A DNA stretch of 64,000 nt from Echinometra lucunter (GCA_029962745.1 CM057151.1:36007624-36071623); one strand, 5' to 3'; numbered from the stretch's first letter, positions 35,141 through 47,707 are shown. Numbers and translations are program-made. Notes: a model not told the origin generated them from the letters alone.

Positions 35141-35151
35141 GAGAGAGAGAG

Positions 35152-35651
35152 NNNNNNNNNNNNNNNNNNNNNNNNNNNNNNNNNNNNNNNNNNNNNNNNN
35201 NNNNNNNNNNNNNNNNNNNNNNNNNNNNNNNNNNNNNNNNNNNNNNNNNNNNNNNNNNNNNNNNNNNNNNNNNNNNNNNNNNNNNNNNNNNNNNNNNNNN
35301 NNNNNNNNNNNNNNNNNNNNNNNNNNNNNNNNNNNNNNNNNNNNNNNNNNNNNNNNNNNNNNNNNNNNNNNNNNNNNNNNNNNNNNNNNNNNNNNNNNNN
35401 NNNNNNNNNNNNNNNNNNNNNNNNNNNNNNNNNNNNNNNNNNNNNNNNNNNNNNNNNNNNNNNNNNNNNNNNNNNNNNNNNNNNNNNNNNNNNNNNNNNN
35501 NNNNNNNNNNNNNNNNNNNNNNNNNNNNNNNNNNNNNNNNNNNNNNNNNNNNNNNNNNNNNNNNNNNNNNNNNNNNNNNNNNNNNNNNNNNNNNNNNNNN
35601 NNNNNNNNNNNNNNNNNNNNNNNNNNNNNNNNNNNNNNNNNNNNNNNNNNN
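35152..35651. other. Assembly gap, 500 N
   Basis: Exactly 500 N, the same length as the other gap, so it is almost certainly a placeholder of unknown real size. Open frames through it are meaningless. Confidence 0.99.
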
Positions 35652-35674
35652 ACAATTTGAAGTCACTTTCTATT

Positions 35675-35820
35675 CAGGGGAACGTTTCCACGAAGAGTTT
35701 CGTCGGTGAAATCACCAACAAATGTTACAAGCTACTGAAAATCCTCGCACCTGATTGGCTGACAGCAAATTAGTCGGTGAAAAATCACCGACATAAAACT
35801 CTTCATGAAATGCTCCCCTG
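35675..35820. mobile_element. Hairpin MITE, family E (in copy 2)
   Basis: Allelic or duplicate counterpart of 23021-23163, with the same arms and nested hairpin. It differs by small indels (for example an extra C after GTTTC, and ACATAAAACTC in place of ACAAAACTC), which reads as sequencing noise. Confidence 0.8.
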
Positions 35821-37582
35821 TTCAAATGATAGTAGCCAACATGCCTCCCAACATATAATCTGAGCTGCATTTGTTCATACTGCACTTAAAAGATACATAT
35901 AATTGATAGTAAGAAATGCACGCACCATAAATACCATTTTTAAAAAAAAGATTAAAAAATCAAAAGAATACACTAAAAAATCGTATCGTCCGTCACCACT
36001 GTACCTTTTTCCAAAATATATGCAAGTCTCTTAAAGCTTTATCTTTTTCTGACTTTCTTGTAACCGAAGAATTATTTAGCTGTCTTCAGAACCGTGTGAA
36101 ATTTGAGCTTATGAGCATCTCAGCATAAGGGTGGGGATTATCAGACGAGGAGATTCTGTTTAGTGCTTATCTGTCTTAGGCTGCTATTTCTTGCAACTGT
36201 TATAATTTTTTTTGACTGAAAAGGGTTTGGTGTTGACGCCAATCGTCATGCAGATGAAAAGAAATACTTTCATATTCATTGTCATCAAAGAATAATATTT
36301 CGCATTTTACAATTTCGCTGAAGGTCATGTCGATTAAACTGAAAGATGAATAAATATATAGGACTAGACTGATTAGAAATCATTCACAGCTATCTTCTGC
36401 AAACCTATATCCCGCAAGCCCCCCCCCCAAAAAAAAAAAAAAAAACTCCCAGGAAACAACAGAAAAACAAACAAAAAAATAAAACAATAACAACAAAAAT
36501 ACCAAACAAACAACAAAAGCAAAAACACACGATTAACTGTCAAATCTTAGATGTATAGTCTAAATCCTATAAGTTACATTACTGCACTATGCATACTGCC
36601 GTGAAATGCAAAAAAAGAAACTCTACAGAATGATTTTTTAGTAAATAAGAAAAATAATTATGTCAATATTTTTATGAGGAAATCTATGGAGTTGCTTCCT
36701 TTTGATATATCTGTATTTCGGAAATTTGAGGTCATTGTGACTTTAATTCATCATCATGTATAACACACGAAAAAGTACTCGAAAGCAAGAAAGAAAAAGT
36801 ACCCAAAAGCAAGAAAAAAAAAGTAGATTTGGAAGAATTTTTTTTTTCAGAGTTGCCTCCTTTTGTCTGTTGCAGTTTCTAGACATAATTTTTTACTCTT
36901 CCTTATCTTCCCCGAAGAAGTTCCCCGCTCTCTTCATTAAGTAATGACCCCATTATATTCTCTTTGTTCACTTTCATGATATTGCATTTTTTTTCTCTTT
37001 TAATTTCGAGCTAAATGTGTAATCTCCACAACCTGCTTGTTTAATTCCCGCTCGCACTGTGTATTTCCTTCGCACCTTTTCTATCTGGGCCAATATGATT
37101 GCTATCCATTCTCAGTCTCTTTCTCGGAGAAACACTAATCTTTCACCTCATAGCATTCTGCTCTCCACTGTATCTTTTAAAAAAATAGATAGAGAATACT
37201 CCTCTTCCCATTATCATCTTTCCCCAGGGACGTAGGGTCCGACCACGGCGGGGTGGGATGCTATACTGCAAATAAATGCAATGAAAGTGAAATTAACACC
37301 AAGTGGAGGTTCATGAAGTTGTCCTTTTATTGCCATTTCATCCTCTCTTTTTCTCGTTGGCTATTTTTTTTTTTCTTCATTCAATTTTGAAATGTGCCCA
37401 CACCCTTGTTTTTACGCCTATCTCCTAACCTAAAGACGGATCCATACCCTCTGTTATGATATTCATAACCCAGGATTAATAATTTTACATTCAACCATTC
37501 AGTACTAATAATGCCTACCTTCAACATTGCATTCATGATTGCAGTTTTGCATCACTGGCCGATTGTTTCGTCACAGATTTGA

Positions 37583-37592
37583 GCGCATGCGC
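37583..37592. promoter_or_regulatory. NRF1-type palindrome (copy 2)
   Basis: GCGCATGCGC, same context as 24941-24950, about 265 bases before the ATG at 37858. Confidence 0.5.
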
Positions 37593-37857
37593 AATGTAAA
37601 AGTATTACGGGTAAGGCGCAGGCACACATCCAAGCGCGTAATTGTTGATCTCCTAGCAACTTTTTTGTTTACATTCCTCACAATATTCATATTGTTCTCG
37701 TAGAGGTGTTCATTCGCTATACGATTTCTCTGTCTATTTCAGACAATTTCGCCGACTTTTGATCGATTTGCCTTTCAAATCTCGTTATTGTCAACATCTA
37801 AGCACTTTTCAGCTTTAGATCAGTTGCTTGACTGAGATTTTGAGAAATACCAGCGTT

Positions 37858-40248
37858 ATGAATCCTGAAAGCACGGTATGATTCTGATTATGGTTATGAA
37901 CGTAAACATGTTACCAAGCGATATACATGCGGGGATATGTCGGTAATCTTTCCGAACAATCCCAACTAGTTTGCCTCTCAATTTCATCTTTAATTCCAAT
38001 GCTTTAGAAGTTAGCAATCCCATTAATTTATGTTCAGCTGCGAGTCATTTTGTTGCATTATTATTCTTTCATTTATTGCACCCATGCATTGATCTGATTT
38101 CTTGCAAAATGGGGACAAAATGCTTTTTCAATACAGATTTATGCAACAAAATTACACAAGTATTTGAAATACCTAAAAATGGTAACATATTAACATTAAA
38201 AAGGGAACACATTATCCTTTAACCGATTGATGCGTCTTTTAAGCTGGGTTAATTAAAACTTAACCATGTCGTCATCACCCAAACTTGTCGGAATTATGTG
38301 GAACAAAAGAAATATGCAAGATGGTTGGATTTGGTCTGAATTGGGTGTTTGCAACAACATTCTAATTAATTTTCTTCTCATTTATTTCATTATAATTATC
38401 TCCATCTCTTTCTTTTCTACTAAAAAAACGTTTATTCCCAATTTATTATCCTTAGTATTCTCTACACACTGATCAAGGATGGATCCCGGAATTGTCAAAG
38501 AGGGGCATTTTATCAGAAATATTTCGACAAGTAAAAAAAAAAAGGAGGGGGGAAGAGCCTCACACATTATAGAGCTCCTCTTTGTCCTCTGAAATCTCTG
38601 ATAAGACAGAAATAATTTAAAAGATTAAATAAATAAAACAAAATAAATATATAAATAACATAAATTTACAAAGACAGAAATAATTTTAAAAGATCAAAAC
38701 AAATATATGATAAATATAAATAAATATATAATAACATAGAATAAAAAAACATCATTTCACAATACGGAGTCTCTTTGACCTTTCTCCTCTGACAATCAAA
38801 AGAAGAATTAAGAAAAAAAAATGCCCTTTATTAATCTTCCGCTGTACTCTTTCTTTTATTCTCCACCTTCAGTTTTAATTTTTAATTTTTCATTTATTCT
38901 TCTCTTCACGGTTGAAGTATTCTCTTCAAGTTCATTATTACACATTGTGGGGTTTCTCTTTGTCCTCCTAAATTCTCTGACAAGCAAACATAAAAATGAA
39001 AGAAAAAGTCATCTCTCATTTCTTCTCCTTCCTATTTCTCTAACAAGAACATACACACACAAATTAGAGTCCTCCCCTTCAAATTCCGCCGCTGTTCTCC
39101 TTTGTTTATTCTTTTTACCTTCAGATTTTATTTCTATTTTCCTCTTGCATGCAATTCTCAACTTACACTTCTCATCATTCTCTCTCCCCCCCCCCCCTTT
39201 TTTTTTTTTTTTTGGGGGGGGGGTTCTGCTTGTACGTCTGAGCTTGTCTGAGCTTTCTCCAATTCTCTGCTCAATATCTTTTATTCTCTTCTTTCTTTAT
39301 CCTCACACTCTTCCATTATTTTTATCTATGTTTTTTCACGTTTAGTTCTGCATTTCTCACTCACCCTATTTACTTATTATTTACCTCCGTTGTTCTCATT
39401 TTCTGTTCATGTTTGTATTTGGGTTTCTTCTTGAATTATTTTTCTATCAACCTCTTAAAACTATGCATTTTTTCTTCTCTCTCTCTCTCTCCTTTCATTG
39501 CTGTCTTCAAAACGTTTGTGTGTCTGTTTTTTGTTTGTTAGTTTTGGATATCAGATTTTAAGTAAAACTTCTTCTTTCTCTTCATCTCTCCCTGTCTCCC
39601 CAGGTTCGTCAATCACCAGACGTCGCTCTACAGGATTATCATCGACACCTTCGTCTCCTCGCTGAGAGCTTGACCGATGAGATGTCCAACCTCGAGTTCG
39701 TCGAGAAGCGGAAACTTCCCAACCGCGAGAACGTTTATATTCACATCCCTCGTCGCTTTCGTCATCGGGCCGTTTCCCATTCTCTTCACTTCTACGGCTA
39801 CTTCGAGTACGAGCATGACAGGCGTTATAAGCAACTTGTCATCCCGATAACGAAGATCCTCAACCAAATCGCCGTTGAAGAACTCTTTCGACTCAAGTCG
39901 AATTCGGAACCGTCGACTACTTCAATTCGGCGACGACGTCGATTTCCGTGTGACGATGTCGCTGTATTGGAAAAAGAAGCCGGAGAAGAAGATCATCTCT
40001 ATGAGTTTCCTCACCATGAGGCCGTCGTTGAGAGCGACGAGCCTTCTTCCTCCATCGATCTCCCTCCATCAACCTCCCCAAGCTCGAGCCCGAGCTCGAG
40101 GAAGCGTAAGGTGGATGAAGATTCGAGCTTGAGACCGAGTTCGAAGAAGCGTAAGATGGAAGATGATTCGTCATCAACATCCTCTTCGAAGAAGCCTCGC
40201 TTCGACACCGTCCAAGTTCCTGATGACATTCCAACCACGCCCCAATAA
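37858..40248 (+). CDS. Unidentified basic, Ser-rich probable nuclear protein, two exons (copy 2)
   Basis: Counterpart of the gene at 25216. Exon 1 coding part is 37858-37875 (MNPEST), intron 37876-39603, exon 2 39604-40248. Exon 2 reads the same as in copy 1 up to DDIP. One extra A (CCAACCACG against CCACCACG) then shifts the frame, giving TTPQ and a stop; the product is about 220 aa instead of 229. Copy 2 has many single-base indels nearby, so either end could be the error. Domain layout and uncertainty are as for copy 1. If the two segments are alleles, this is not a second gene. Confidence 0.6.
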
Positions 40249-41115
40249 GAGCTTTGGTTTTTATACAGACATGTGAAGATTTTATTTTCTCCTTCAAAGT
40301 TATATTTTTCGGAAACCATTTTCAGACATTCAAAACTGGCCCAAAAGAATCAAACAAACAAACAAACAGATGGTGTGTAAAATAAATCTAGGGTATGAAA
40401 TGCCCACTCGGCTTTTTTGAAAGATGAATATGATTAGGCCGATGATTTACAAGTCTGCATGCCCGACCTTACATTTTCTTATTTGCCGTACGGCACAATC
40501 GAGTAAAAATGAATAATCATTTTTTTCCACTTTAATTTTAAAACACCTGTCTTATCTTTGATTAGTGCAATATCATGAATCAAGAAACCTTGGGGAATTT
40601 GCAATCTCTTTACAGTTACAAAACTATCAGTGCAATAATCTGAACTGGGAAGAAAGATACATTTCGTTCTAATTTTTTTCAGTGATCATGGGTATCACAA
40701 TTTTAATTCTGAAAATTTAAAGGAAAAAATAAATCAGTGCCTTAAACATAATTTGCTGATCTTATTTTTCCCCTGTCTTTTCCTTTCCAGGTTGAATGGA
40801 CGTGTGGAATGTCATCTTCCTTTCCCTATCCCAATCACTCTTTCTTCCCGAATATTTTGATTTGGAACATCTGTTTCGGATTGGCTGTTTTTGGACTACC
40901 TCTTTTGAATTGATCTTTCAAAATTGATTTTTGGCTCGGTCTTGTTTTTAACTATAGAATTTTCGTACTTATTCGTTAATTTCCTTTGGATAATTCAGTG
41001 AGAATAACTTATTTGGACCATGCTTTTTGAAACCAAAGATTAGAGAAGTAAACTTAATTCTGTTTTGCTTGCCGAATGTGTATATATAAAACAGTATTTT
41101 GTAGAAAAAAGGGAA

Positions 41116-41121
41116 AATAAA
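41116..41121 (+). terminator. Candidate poly(A) signal (copy 2)
   Basis: AATAAA, equivalent to 28484-28489, with the same downstream GT-rich context. Confidence 0.4.
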
Positions 41122-41779
41122 ATTCTGGAATATCTCCTTGGAAAATAGTTTCATGTGTCGCTCATTTTCGTTACTGTGTTATTTTAGAATGAATCTATTG
41201 TTGACTGATCAATATCATATGTGTGAAACTTGAAACTTGCATAAGAATAAAGGAAAGAGATTGTAATGGGGCAGTCTGAAATTCTCTCCCGAAAGGGGTG
41301 GAGGGGGCCCGGGGGGAGGGGCACAAAAATCTTTTTTTTTTTTTTTTTTTTACTTTCAGCCCCTCAATATCAACAACTGAATAGGAATTAAAGAAATAGT
41401 ATGAGAGAGAGAGAGAGAGAGAAGCGATTTAAGCGAATATGAGTACATGTATATAAAAGGTAAAAAAAGATAGGAGGCGACTGCTTTGTTGATAATAGGC
41501 CTATAGAATGCTACTAGAATGTGGGGGAAAGGACAAGGAGGAAAGTGTAATAAGACAGGCGCAGATGAGCGAGAGAGAAAGAGAGAAAGAATGCGAGATA
41601 GAAAGAAAGAGGGAGAGAGTAGGGGTGAAAGAGAGACGTAGAGAGAGAGAGGGAGATAAAGACAGAAGGAAAGAGAGAGAATGAGAGAGAGTCAAATAAT
41701 GAGAGAGGCCTACTGGATTGGCTACCAGAAAATGGGGAAGAAATAAGCATTTTCAACTCGCTTTCTTTCTTTCCTACTC

Positions 41780-42059
41780 TTCCCCCCCCCCCTCTGTCTC
41801 TGTCTGTCTCTCTGTCTCCCCAATGTTCCCTACTTATTCCTCTTCCCCCTGCATTTTATTGTGAACATTCACTTCACTTTAAACCCAACCTCACCTTTCA
41901 CCAAACAAAAATCAATCCTCTCTCCCTTCACCACCCCTCCTTTTATGTATTGTTTATTTTTTTGGCAAAACATTCTCCGGCTTCCCTCTCTCCCTGTCCT
42001 GTCTCTCTCACGCCCCCATCTCCCCTCTCCCCCCTCTCCTCTCCCTCTCCTGTCTGTCC

Positions 42060-42096
<37 letters not shown>

Positions 42097-42270
42097 TGTC
42101 TCTCTCTCTGTTCTCTCTCTGTCCTCCTCTCTGCTTCTCTCTTCTTGGCCTCTCTTCTTTCTCTCTGTTCTTCTCTCTCTCTCTTTCTCTCCCTCTCGTC
42201 TCCTCCAGCTCCTCTTCTCTTCTCTCTCTCTCTCCCTCTCTCTACTCTCTCATCTCTCTCCTCTCTCTCA
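41780..42270. repeat. CT-rich zone with (TGTC)n (copy 2)
   Basis: Counterpart of 29144-29618 but shorter and irregular, with extra C, T and G bases breaking the CT pattern. The irregularity continues into non-repeat sequence up to about 42420, then stops abruptly. Confidence 0.85.
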
Positions 42271-43030
42271 TTCTCTCCGTATTCCATTCGGGCGCAACCT
42301 TGAAGGTTTTCGTCACACTCACCTGTCGTCAAGAAAACTTTCCGCATATCTGCGTCATCAAAAGGTTGGACTGTTGGCGCGGCCATGCAACGCAGGAAGG
42401 CGAGGCGGCCTTGAGGAACAAGGGAGAGACAACCGATGGTCTAAAAATAGTCAGGCAGGCAACAAGTGGATATTCCTCCTGTTCTTTGGAGCGATATGTC
42501 TGCCTTTATGTCGTTGTCCATGTCTTGTTACCCGAGGGGATAGAATGATTGAGTCTCAATCGATCTCTGTAAAGTTTTATTGACGGAAAAGCCAATCAAT
42601 CAATCAGTGTGCGAAGCAGTTCCCCAGTAATGTGAGAAAATTACGTTGAAAGTCTAATTGATAGATGCTGAACACTCTCGGGTCTGCACTTCAAACATTT
42701 TCAAATTCCGCGAAAAGCGATTAAAAATTGTGCCACGTGAAAGCAATTACATTTTGACCACCACATATAATACAGTCAAAGACATAAGCCAAACCTAGAC
42801 CTTTTACGAAATCTATGCAAAATCTACATCCGAGAGCAATAGAACTGTTTAATACATTCTCCTGTGTTACGAGCTATAAGTTCCCCCCCCCCCTCATAAT
42901 CTGAATGAACCTTGAGTAGTTGCTATATGGTAAACCATCTGGCAATGTTCCGTTTGGTCACTTTGAAGCATGGGAGGCGATTAAAACATAACTTTACCCG
43001 TTTGTTTTGTTTAAATGCCTGTATATATGT

Positions 43031-43033
43031 ATA
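43031..43033. other. Empty target site of the 700-bp element
   Basis: The sequence TATATGT-ATA-GGCGGAAATCC has one ATA where copy 1 has ATA, the 700-bp element, and ATA again. This shows the pre-insertion state. Confidence 0.8.
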
Positions 43034-44033
43034 GGCGGAAATCCGGAGGGTGGGGGGGGGGGGGGGGCGTCTCCCTTTATGTTTTGAAATGGGAGAGGGT
43101 GCACAATGTAAACTTTCCAACCATTTTTTTTTTGCCTCCTACAAAAGCAAATCACTAAAAACTGAACTTACATACTCTATTAAAGAAATAAAACCCCCAA
43201 ATTATGGAATAGAAATTTTGCAGAGTAGACACCCGAGACACCCCCAAGTGAAAACCTATTTCTTTCTTTCTTTCTTTCTTGAAAGAATGTTAATTGATTA
43301 ACACGTACGACGAATACTTCAGGGTATATAATATAGTCCAGTCCTTTGGAATATTTGACTGTCGTTAAAATAAAAATACGAAAATGTGCAACAAGCCTTT
43401 TAGAAATGGGTTAACAAATCGCCCCACGACTCTTTTTTTTTTTTCGTTTCTATCGTCTCGTCTGCTGAAAATTACCATCTAAATTTCTGATCGGTTCGTT
43501 CTCACTGCTCATGAGTTTGTAGTTTAATCGACAATGTGAGCATGCTGCATGGCTTCATGACCGGTGAATGGAGAGCTAGAGCTCTGACTCCATTGTTAAC
43601 AGACTTTCCTCACTGCCATGGATTTGTTGTGCAAGAGGTGACGGGAAAAATACAATTCTCTATTGAGAATTGAAATACATTGTTTTGTCAGTTTGCCAAA
43701 TTATTATGCGAAATTTACTTATCCAAGCCCAAACACATCTTTATGATCTTTAAGAGTCATGTGACAATTAATATTTAATGATTTCTGATGAATTAAAAAT
43801 CACGTGAGTCATCGCTTTGATGACACGCTTTATGATAAAATGCATTATCACATCCTCACAACTACTGACTCGATGTTAAGTTGTGTTCGATCTGCTAGGC
43901 GTTTGAAAGATGTTTGATATCGGTTGGCAACATGCGCGATGAAATTATAACAAGAAAAAAGCACGTTCTCTGCTTGTTTCCTTGTCATGCTTGCCCTCCT
44001 TTTTTAAACATAAAACTCAACCCCTTTTCCTGG

Positions 44034-44099
44034 TAGTGGTGGTGGTGGTGGTGGTGGTGGTGGTGGTGGTGGTGGTAGTAGTAGTAGGCTAGTAGTAGC

Positions 44100-44188
<89 letters not shown>

Positions 44189-44395
44189 GAGTAGGAGTAG
44201 GAGTAGGAGTGGTAGTGATAGCAGTAGTAGTAGGAGGGGGAGGAGGATTTGTAGTGATAGTAGTAGTAGTAGTAGGAGGAGGAGGAGGAGGAGGAGGAGG
44301 AGGAGGAGGAGGAGGAGGAGGAGGAAGAAGAGGAGGAGGTGGAGGAGGAGGAGGAGGAGGAGGAGGAGGTGGAGGAGTAGTAGGAGGAGGAGGAG
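44034..44395. repeat. (GGT)n/(AGT)n/(AGG)n microsatellite (copy 2)
   Basis: Shorter version of 32073-32720, with a longer TGG part, almost uninterrupted AGT units and a longer, more varied AGG part. Poly-Gly and poly-Leu frames across it are artefacts. Confidence 0.96.
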
Positions 44396-45040
44396 CATTT
44401 TTAGTGATATTAGCAGATAGTAGTTCATTTGCACATAATGCGTCATTTCGCCGACATATAGGGGTTGGGTCAGCGCCGGCTTGTGAGAGTTACATCGGTG
44501 AACACGGTGAATGCAAAAATGTATAGTGCAAAAATTCCGTTCAAATGCTAGTGCATGTATCAAAAACCTCGACAGGCTTGATTATCTTGCAGTAACTCAA
44601 TTCCATTTTCCAAGTCGTACATTGCGTCATCAAGCATGCCAGGGAAATTAGCTCATAGGCGATTAATTCAGAAAAACGTCTGCACTGTTCATTTTACAGT
44701 CATTTTGGGTATGATATCACCATCACAGGCCTCATCAAAGCCCGCGTCAGTCGCCGACGCATTCCTACGTCAGAAAAATTTGACGTTTTGTGTGTTGTGG
44801 GCCTTGAGAGTGTTGTTCAAACTAATAAGCGCATCAGACACAAGCTACAACGGGTAATCCCTTGTATTCAATGTATATAGTACACTCTAAAAACTAAAAT
44901 GTTGAATCATGTACCAATTAAAAGGATGGAGGAGTGACTACATTTTTAAAATGTTAGATTAACACTTTGAACATGGTGGATTCACCACTATAAAGGTTAG
45001 AATCCAGCATGTATATAGTGTTGAATCCAGCATGTTCAAA

Positions 45041-45880
45041 TAATAATAATAATAATAATATATGCAATTTGTTAGGCGCCATATCCATCTCGTAAGAGAT
45101 GCTCAAGGCGCACAAGTGAAAGGGGCAAACAAAATTACAAGTAACAGGAAATCATTGATAAAATAAGTTAAAGAGGTACGTTTTTAGTTTAATCTTAAAT
45201 GTTTCCACCCGGTTGCTATCCCGGATCTCTCGTGGGAGGGAATTCCATAGTGAGGGCCCCGCACGGATGAATGCCCTTTCCCCCCACTTTGTTTTACATT
45301 TTGGAACTCTAAGAAGACCAGAGTCACTGGAGCGTAGAAGCCTAGATGGTGTGTAGGTGTGAATGAGAACAGAGTTGTACTGTGGAGCAGAGCCATGAAC
45401 TGAGTGATATACCAGTAAAAGGATTTTGAATTTGACACGTTCACTCATGGGCAACCAATGTAAAGATTTAAGAACAGGCATGATATGGGTAAATTTGTTA
45501 CGAAGGGTCACTATACGAGCAGCAGAATTCTGTAGTTTTTGCAAACGAGTAATTTGGGACTGGGGTAGATTAAATAAATGTGCATTGCCGAAATCAAGAC
45601 GAGATGAGATCAATGAATGAACAATTTTCTCTGTTGCATCAAGAGTCAAATATTTGCGTATGAACCCTAGGTTGCGTAACTGATACCGTACAGATTTACA
45701 GATGTATTGAATATGAGTACCCATCGTCATGTTCGAGTCAAGAAACACACCAAGATTACGACATGTGTCAGAAACTTCAATAATGTGGTTGGCAATAGAA
45801 ATTGATGTAATTTGTACTCTAGACAGATGGGTTTTAGAGCCATACAACACAAATTCACATTTAGTAAAATTCAATTTCAA
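45041..45880 (-). mobile_element. 5'-truncated L2/CR1-type LINE
   Basis: Read on the minus strand, a retrotransposon 3' end. The open frame covers the end of the reverse transcriptase and the conserved C-terminal region, followed by a short 3' UTR with GCGCCTTGAGCATCTCTTACG and an (ATT)n tail at 45041-45060. ATT-type tails with this 3' UTR style are typical of L2/CR1 elements. The 5' part, with endonuclease and catalytic RT motifs, is missing. It lies only in copy 2, inside a MITE that is whole in copy 1. Near the junction TTCAA occurs on both sides, compatible with a short target duplication but not proven. Confidence 0.9.
45152..45880 (-). pseudogene. C-terminal fragment of a LINE reverse transcriptase
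   Basis: About 242 residues without internal stop. It starts in the late RT domain (LNFTKCEFVLYGSKTHL), then NLGVFLDSNM, LISSRLDFGNAHLFNLP, RLQKLQNSAARIV, LHWLPMSERVKFKILLL and the closing GPSLWNSLPREIR. All are familiar conserved blocks of L2/CR1 ORF2 C-termini. The catalytic YxDD motif and everything before it are absent, so it cannot be active. The open frame extends a few codons further into flanking MITE DNA, which is not part of the element. The intact frame suggests a young insertion. Confidence 0.92.
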
Positions 45881-46139
45881 TGTAGTCACTCCTCCACCCT
45901 TTTAAATGGTGATTCAACATTTTAGTGTTTAGTGTGTAAGGTACATCGCAAACACACCGAAATTATGTCTGCTTATTAAATGCTCTAGTGTACCGGGGAT
46001 AAAAAATGATATCGTTGTGACACGATGCAATGCATTTCAGGAGCGAGCGTCCTTTTCGATGTCCCTTGAATATTCATCGACCTTTGTACTATAGGCACAA
46101 CTTGTTGCGACTTAGGAGTGATTTACACACACTACGTTC

Positions 46140-46247
46140 TCCCTCCTCCTTCCTTCCCTCTCCATATTTCTCTCTCTCCCTCTGTCTGCCTCTCACTTAC
46201 TCTCATTCTCCTTCCTTACCTCCTCCACTGTTTCTCCAACCGCCCTT

Positions 46248-46303
<56 letters not shown>

Positions 46304-46320
46304 CCACTCTCTCTCTCTTT
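46140..46320. repeat. CT-rich and (CA)n microsatellite (copy 2)
   Basis: Counterpart of 33640-33815. The CT tract is longer (about 46251-46284) and the CA part shorter. Confidence 0.9.
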
Positions 46321-47640
46321 TATGTTTATAGCATTTCCTTCTTGCATACACACTCATTCATAGACCTTCTCCCCCCTCCTTGCTCTTGATCCGTTTTCTC
46401 TGATTGCATGCTCTCCCGCTTTACATTGAGCTTGCCTGCGAAAATAACCCTAGTATTTTTTCTATCAATAATTATATAACGATCTCGTAATCTCAATTTC
46501 AATTGCCCGAATTCACGAACAAGGTTTATTTTAAACCATGGTGTAAACCATTGTATAAACCCTTTAGTGTTATTGGTTCTTATCATAACGACAATCAGTC
46601 AACTTGACTGATTAATTTGCCGCAGGTTTAGTTTAAACAGGCGTCGTGTATAAACGCACAGCTGGTCGCCCGCATGTAGGTTGCATCAATATTTGGTACG
46701 AATCGTACGCCAAAAGGCCGAACAACCACCACCACAACAACAACAACAATGACTAAAACCACAACAACTCATCAGACATGACTTGCTTGTATTACGCCTG
46801 TGGAGAGATTTTTTTTTTTTTTTTGCATTGTTTTATTTTTGTTTGCTTTTTATTTATGTTTTTCTTCTGTTTTTTTTTTAATTCGTTTTATTTTGTTGTT
46901 TTTTTAAACCTCTTTCGTAAAATCGAGCTTTTATAATTATAAATATCGACATATCCAAAAAATAATCCAACTGAGAACGAAACTCTCTTAAAACTGGGGA
47001 TATAGTTCATGGCTACACCGTTTATATCTTGGTCTTTCTAGTCTGAATTAAAGCAATTAACTTTCATTCAGACTGCATGATTCTGAAATACCTTGTATTC
47101 ATCAAAGCAAATAAATTATCTCAAAGGTCCGCCTATAGTATGAAGCAAGAGAGCGGAACGCAGAAAGACAAGGGCAAAATTATCTTCTATCACTGAGTTG
47201 GAATCTGAATCGTATATGCAGTGAACATTATTAATTGATTCAAGTCACGTATCTTTTTTTTTGTTTTGTTTTGAGGGTTTTTTTTATATACAGTACGATG
47301 CAAAAGTGAACAATAGCATTACCAGGATTTATGGAATCATGCGCTGAGGGCTCCGGTGGGCCAATCAAATCTTGTGTCAGTGCTCTCTCATTATTCTGTA
47401 TTGCATTTTTTTATCAAAGTAAATGTAAATATTATACCCTGCAGAAAGAAGCTGCTTTTCAGCAAGGCCTAATTATGTTGTTATATACAAATGTATACAA
47501 AAATGATTTACGGAACAGTTACATAACATGCATAAATTGAAGTGAATTGTAGAAACTAGATATAAACAACAAAGTATAGAAGCTACATTTAAACAACAAA
47601 AATAAAACATCTTTGAATTTATGCACATGAATGCTTCATT

Positions 47641-47663
47641 CTACGAGAGAGAGAGAGCGAGAG

Positions 47664-47705
<42 letters not shown>
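47641..47705. repeat. (GA)n tract at the end of the duplicated segment
   Basis: GAGAGAGAGAG with GCGAGAGCAAG interruptions. Copy 1 runs into the gap within the first ~10 bases of this same tract. Confidence 0.93.

Positions 47706-47707
<2 letters not shown>

Larger units (their letters stand above)
22997..35151 (+). repeat. ~12-kb duplicated segment, copy 1 (probable haplotype 1)
   Basis: Collinear with 35652-47655 from ACAATTTGAAGTCACTTTCT to the GA tract after CATTCTAC. Copy 1 stops in that GA tract at the edge of the 500-N gap; copy 2 starts on the first base after the gap. Up to about 29760 the two differ mainly by single-base indels. After that they differ by clean substitutions, two mobile-element insertions and large microsatellite length changes. 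I read this as unmerged alleles, not a true tandem duplication. Confidence 0.9.
44883..45936. mobile_element. TA-flanked MITE, family F, split by a LINE (copy 2)
   Basis: The left part 44883-45040 and right part 45881-45936 together match 33209-33427 of copy 1. TA flanks are kept (44881-44882 and 45937-45938). The LINE at 45041-45880 sits between GTTCAAAT and ATGTAGTCAC of the MITE. Confidence 0.8.
35652..47655 (+). repeat. ~12-kb duplicated segment, copy 2 (probable haplotype 2)
   Basis: Begins on the first base after the gap with the sequence of 22997 and stays collinear to the GA tract at 47645. From 35652 to about 42420 it differs from copy 1 mainly by dropped or added single bases. From about 42430 on it shows clean substitutions. 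It carries a LINE that copy 1 lacks, and lacks the 700-bp element of copy 1. Confidence 0.9.

Noticed and set aside
35115..35773. Open frames across the N gap
   Set aside because: They consist of unknown bases; no evidence of coding.
37858..40248. A true second gene copy (paralogue)
   Set aside because: The sequence is nearly identical including introns and flanks, and the segment edges coincide with the gap and contig ends, which fits alleles better.
45881..45889. GTG start codon of the LINE frame
   Set aside because: These codons lie in flanking MITE DNA; the frame is open there by chance and the LINE is 5'-truncated.
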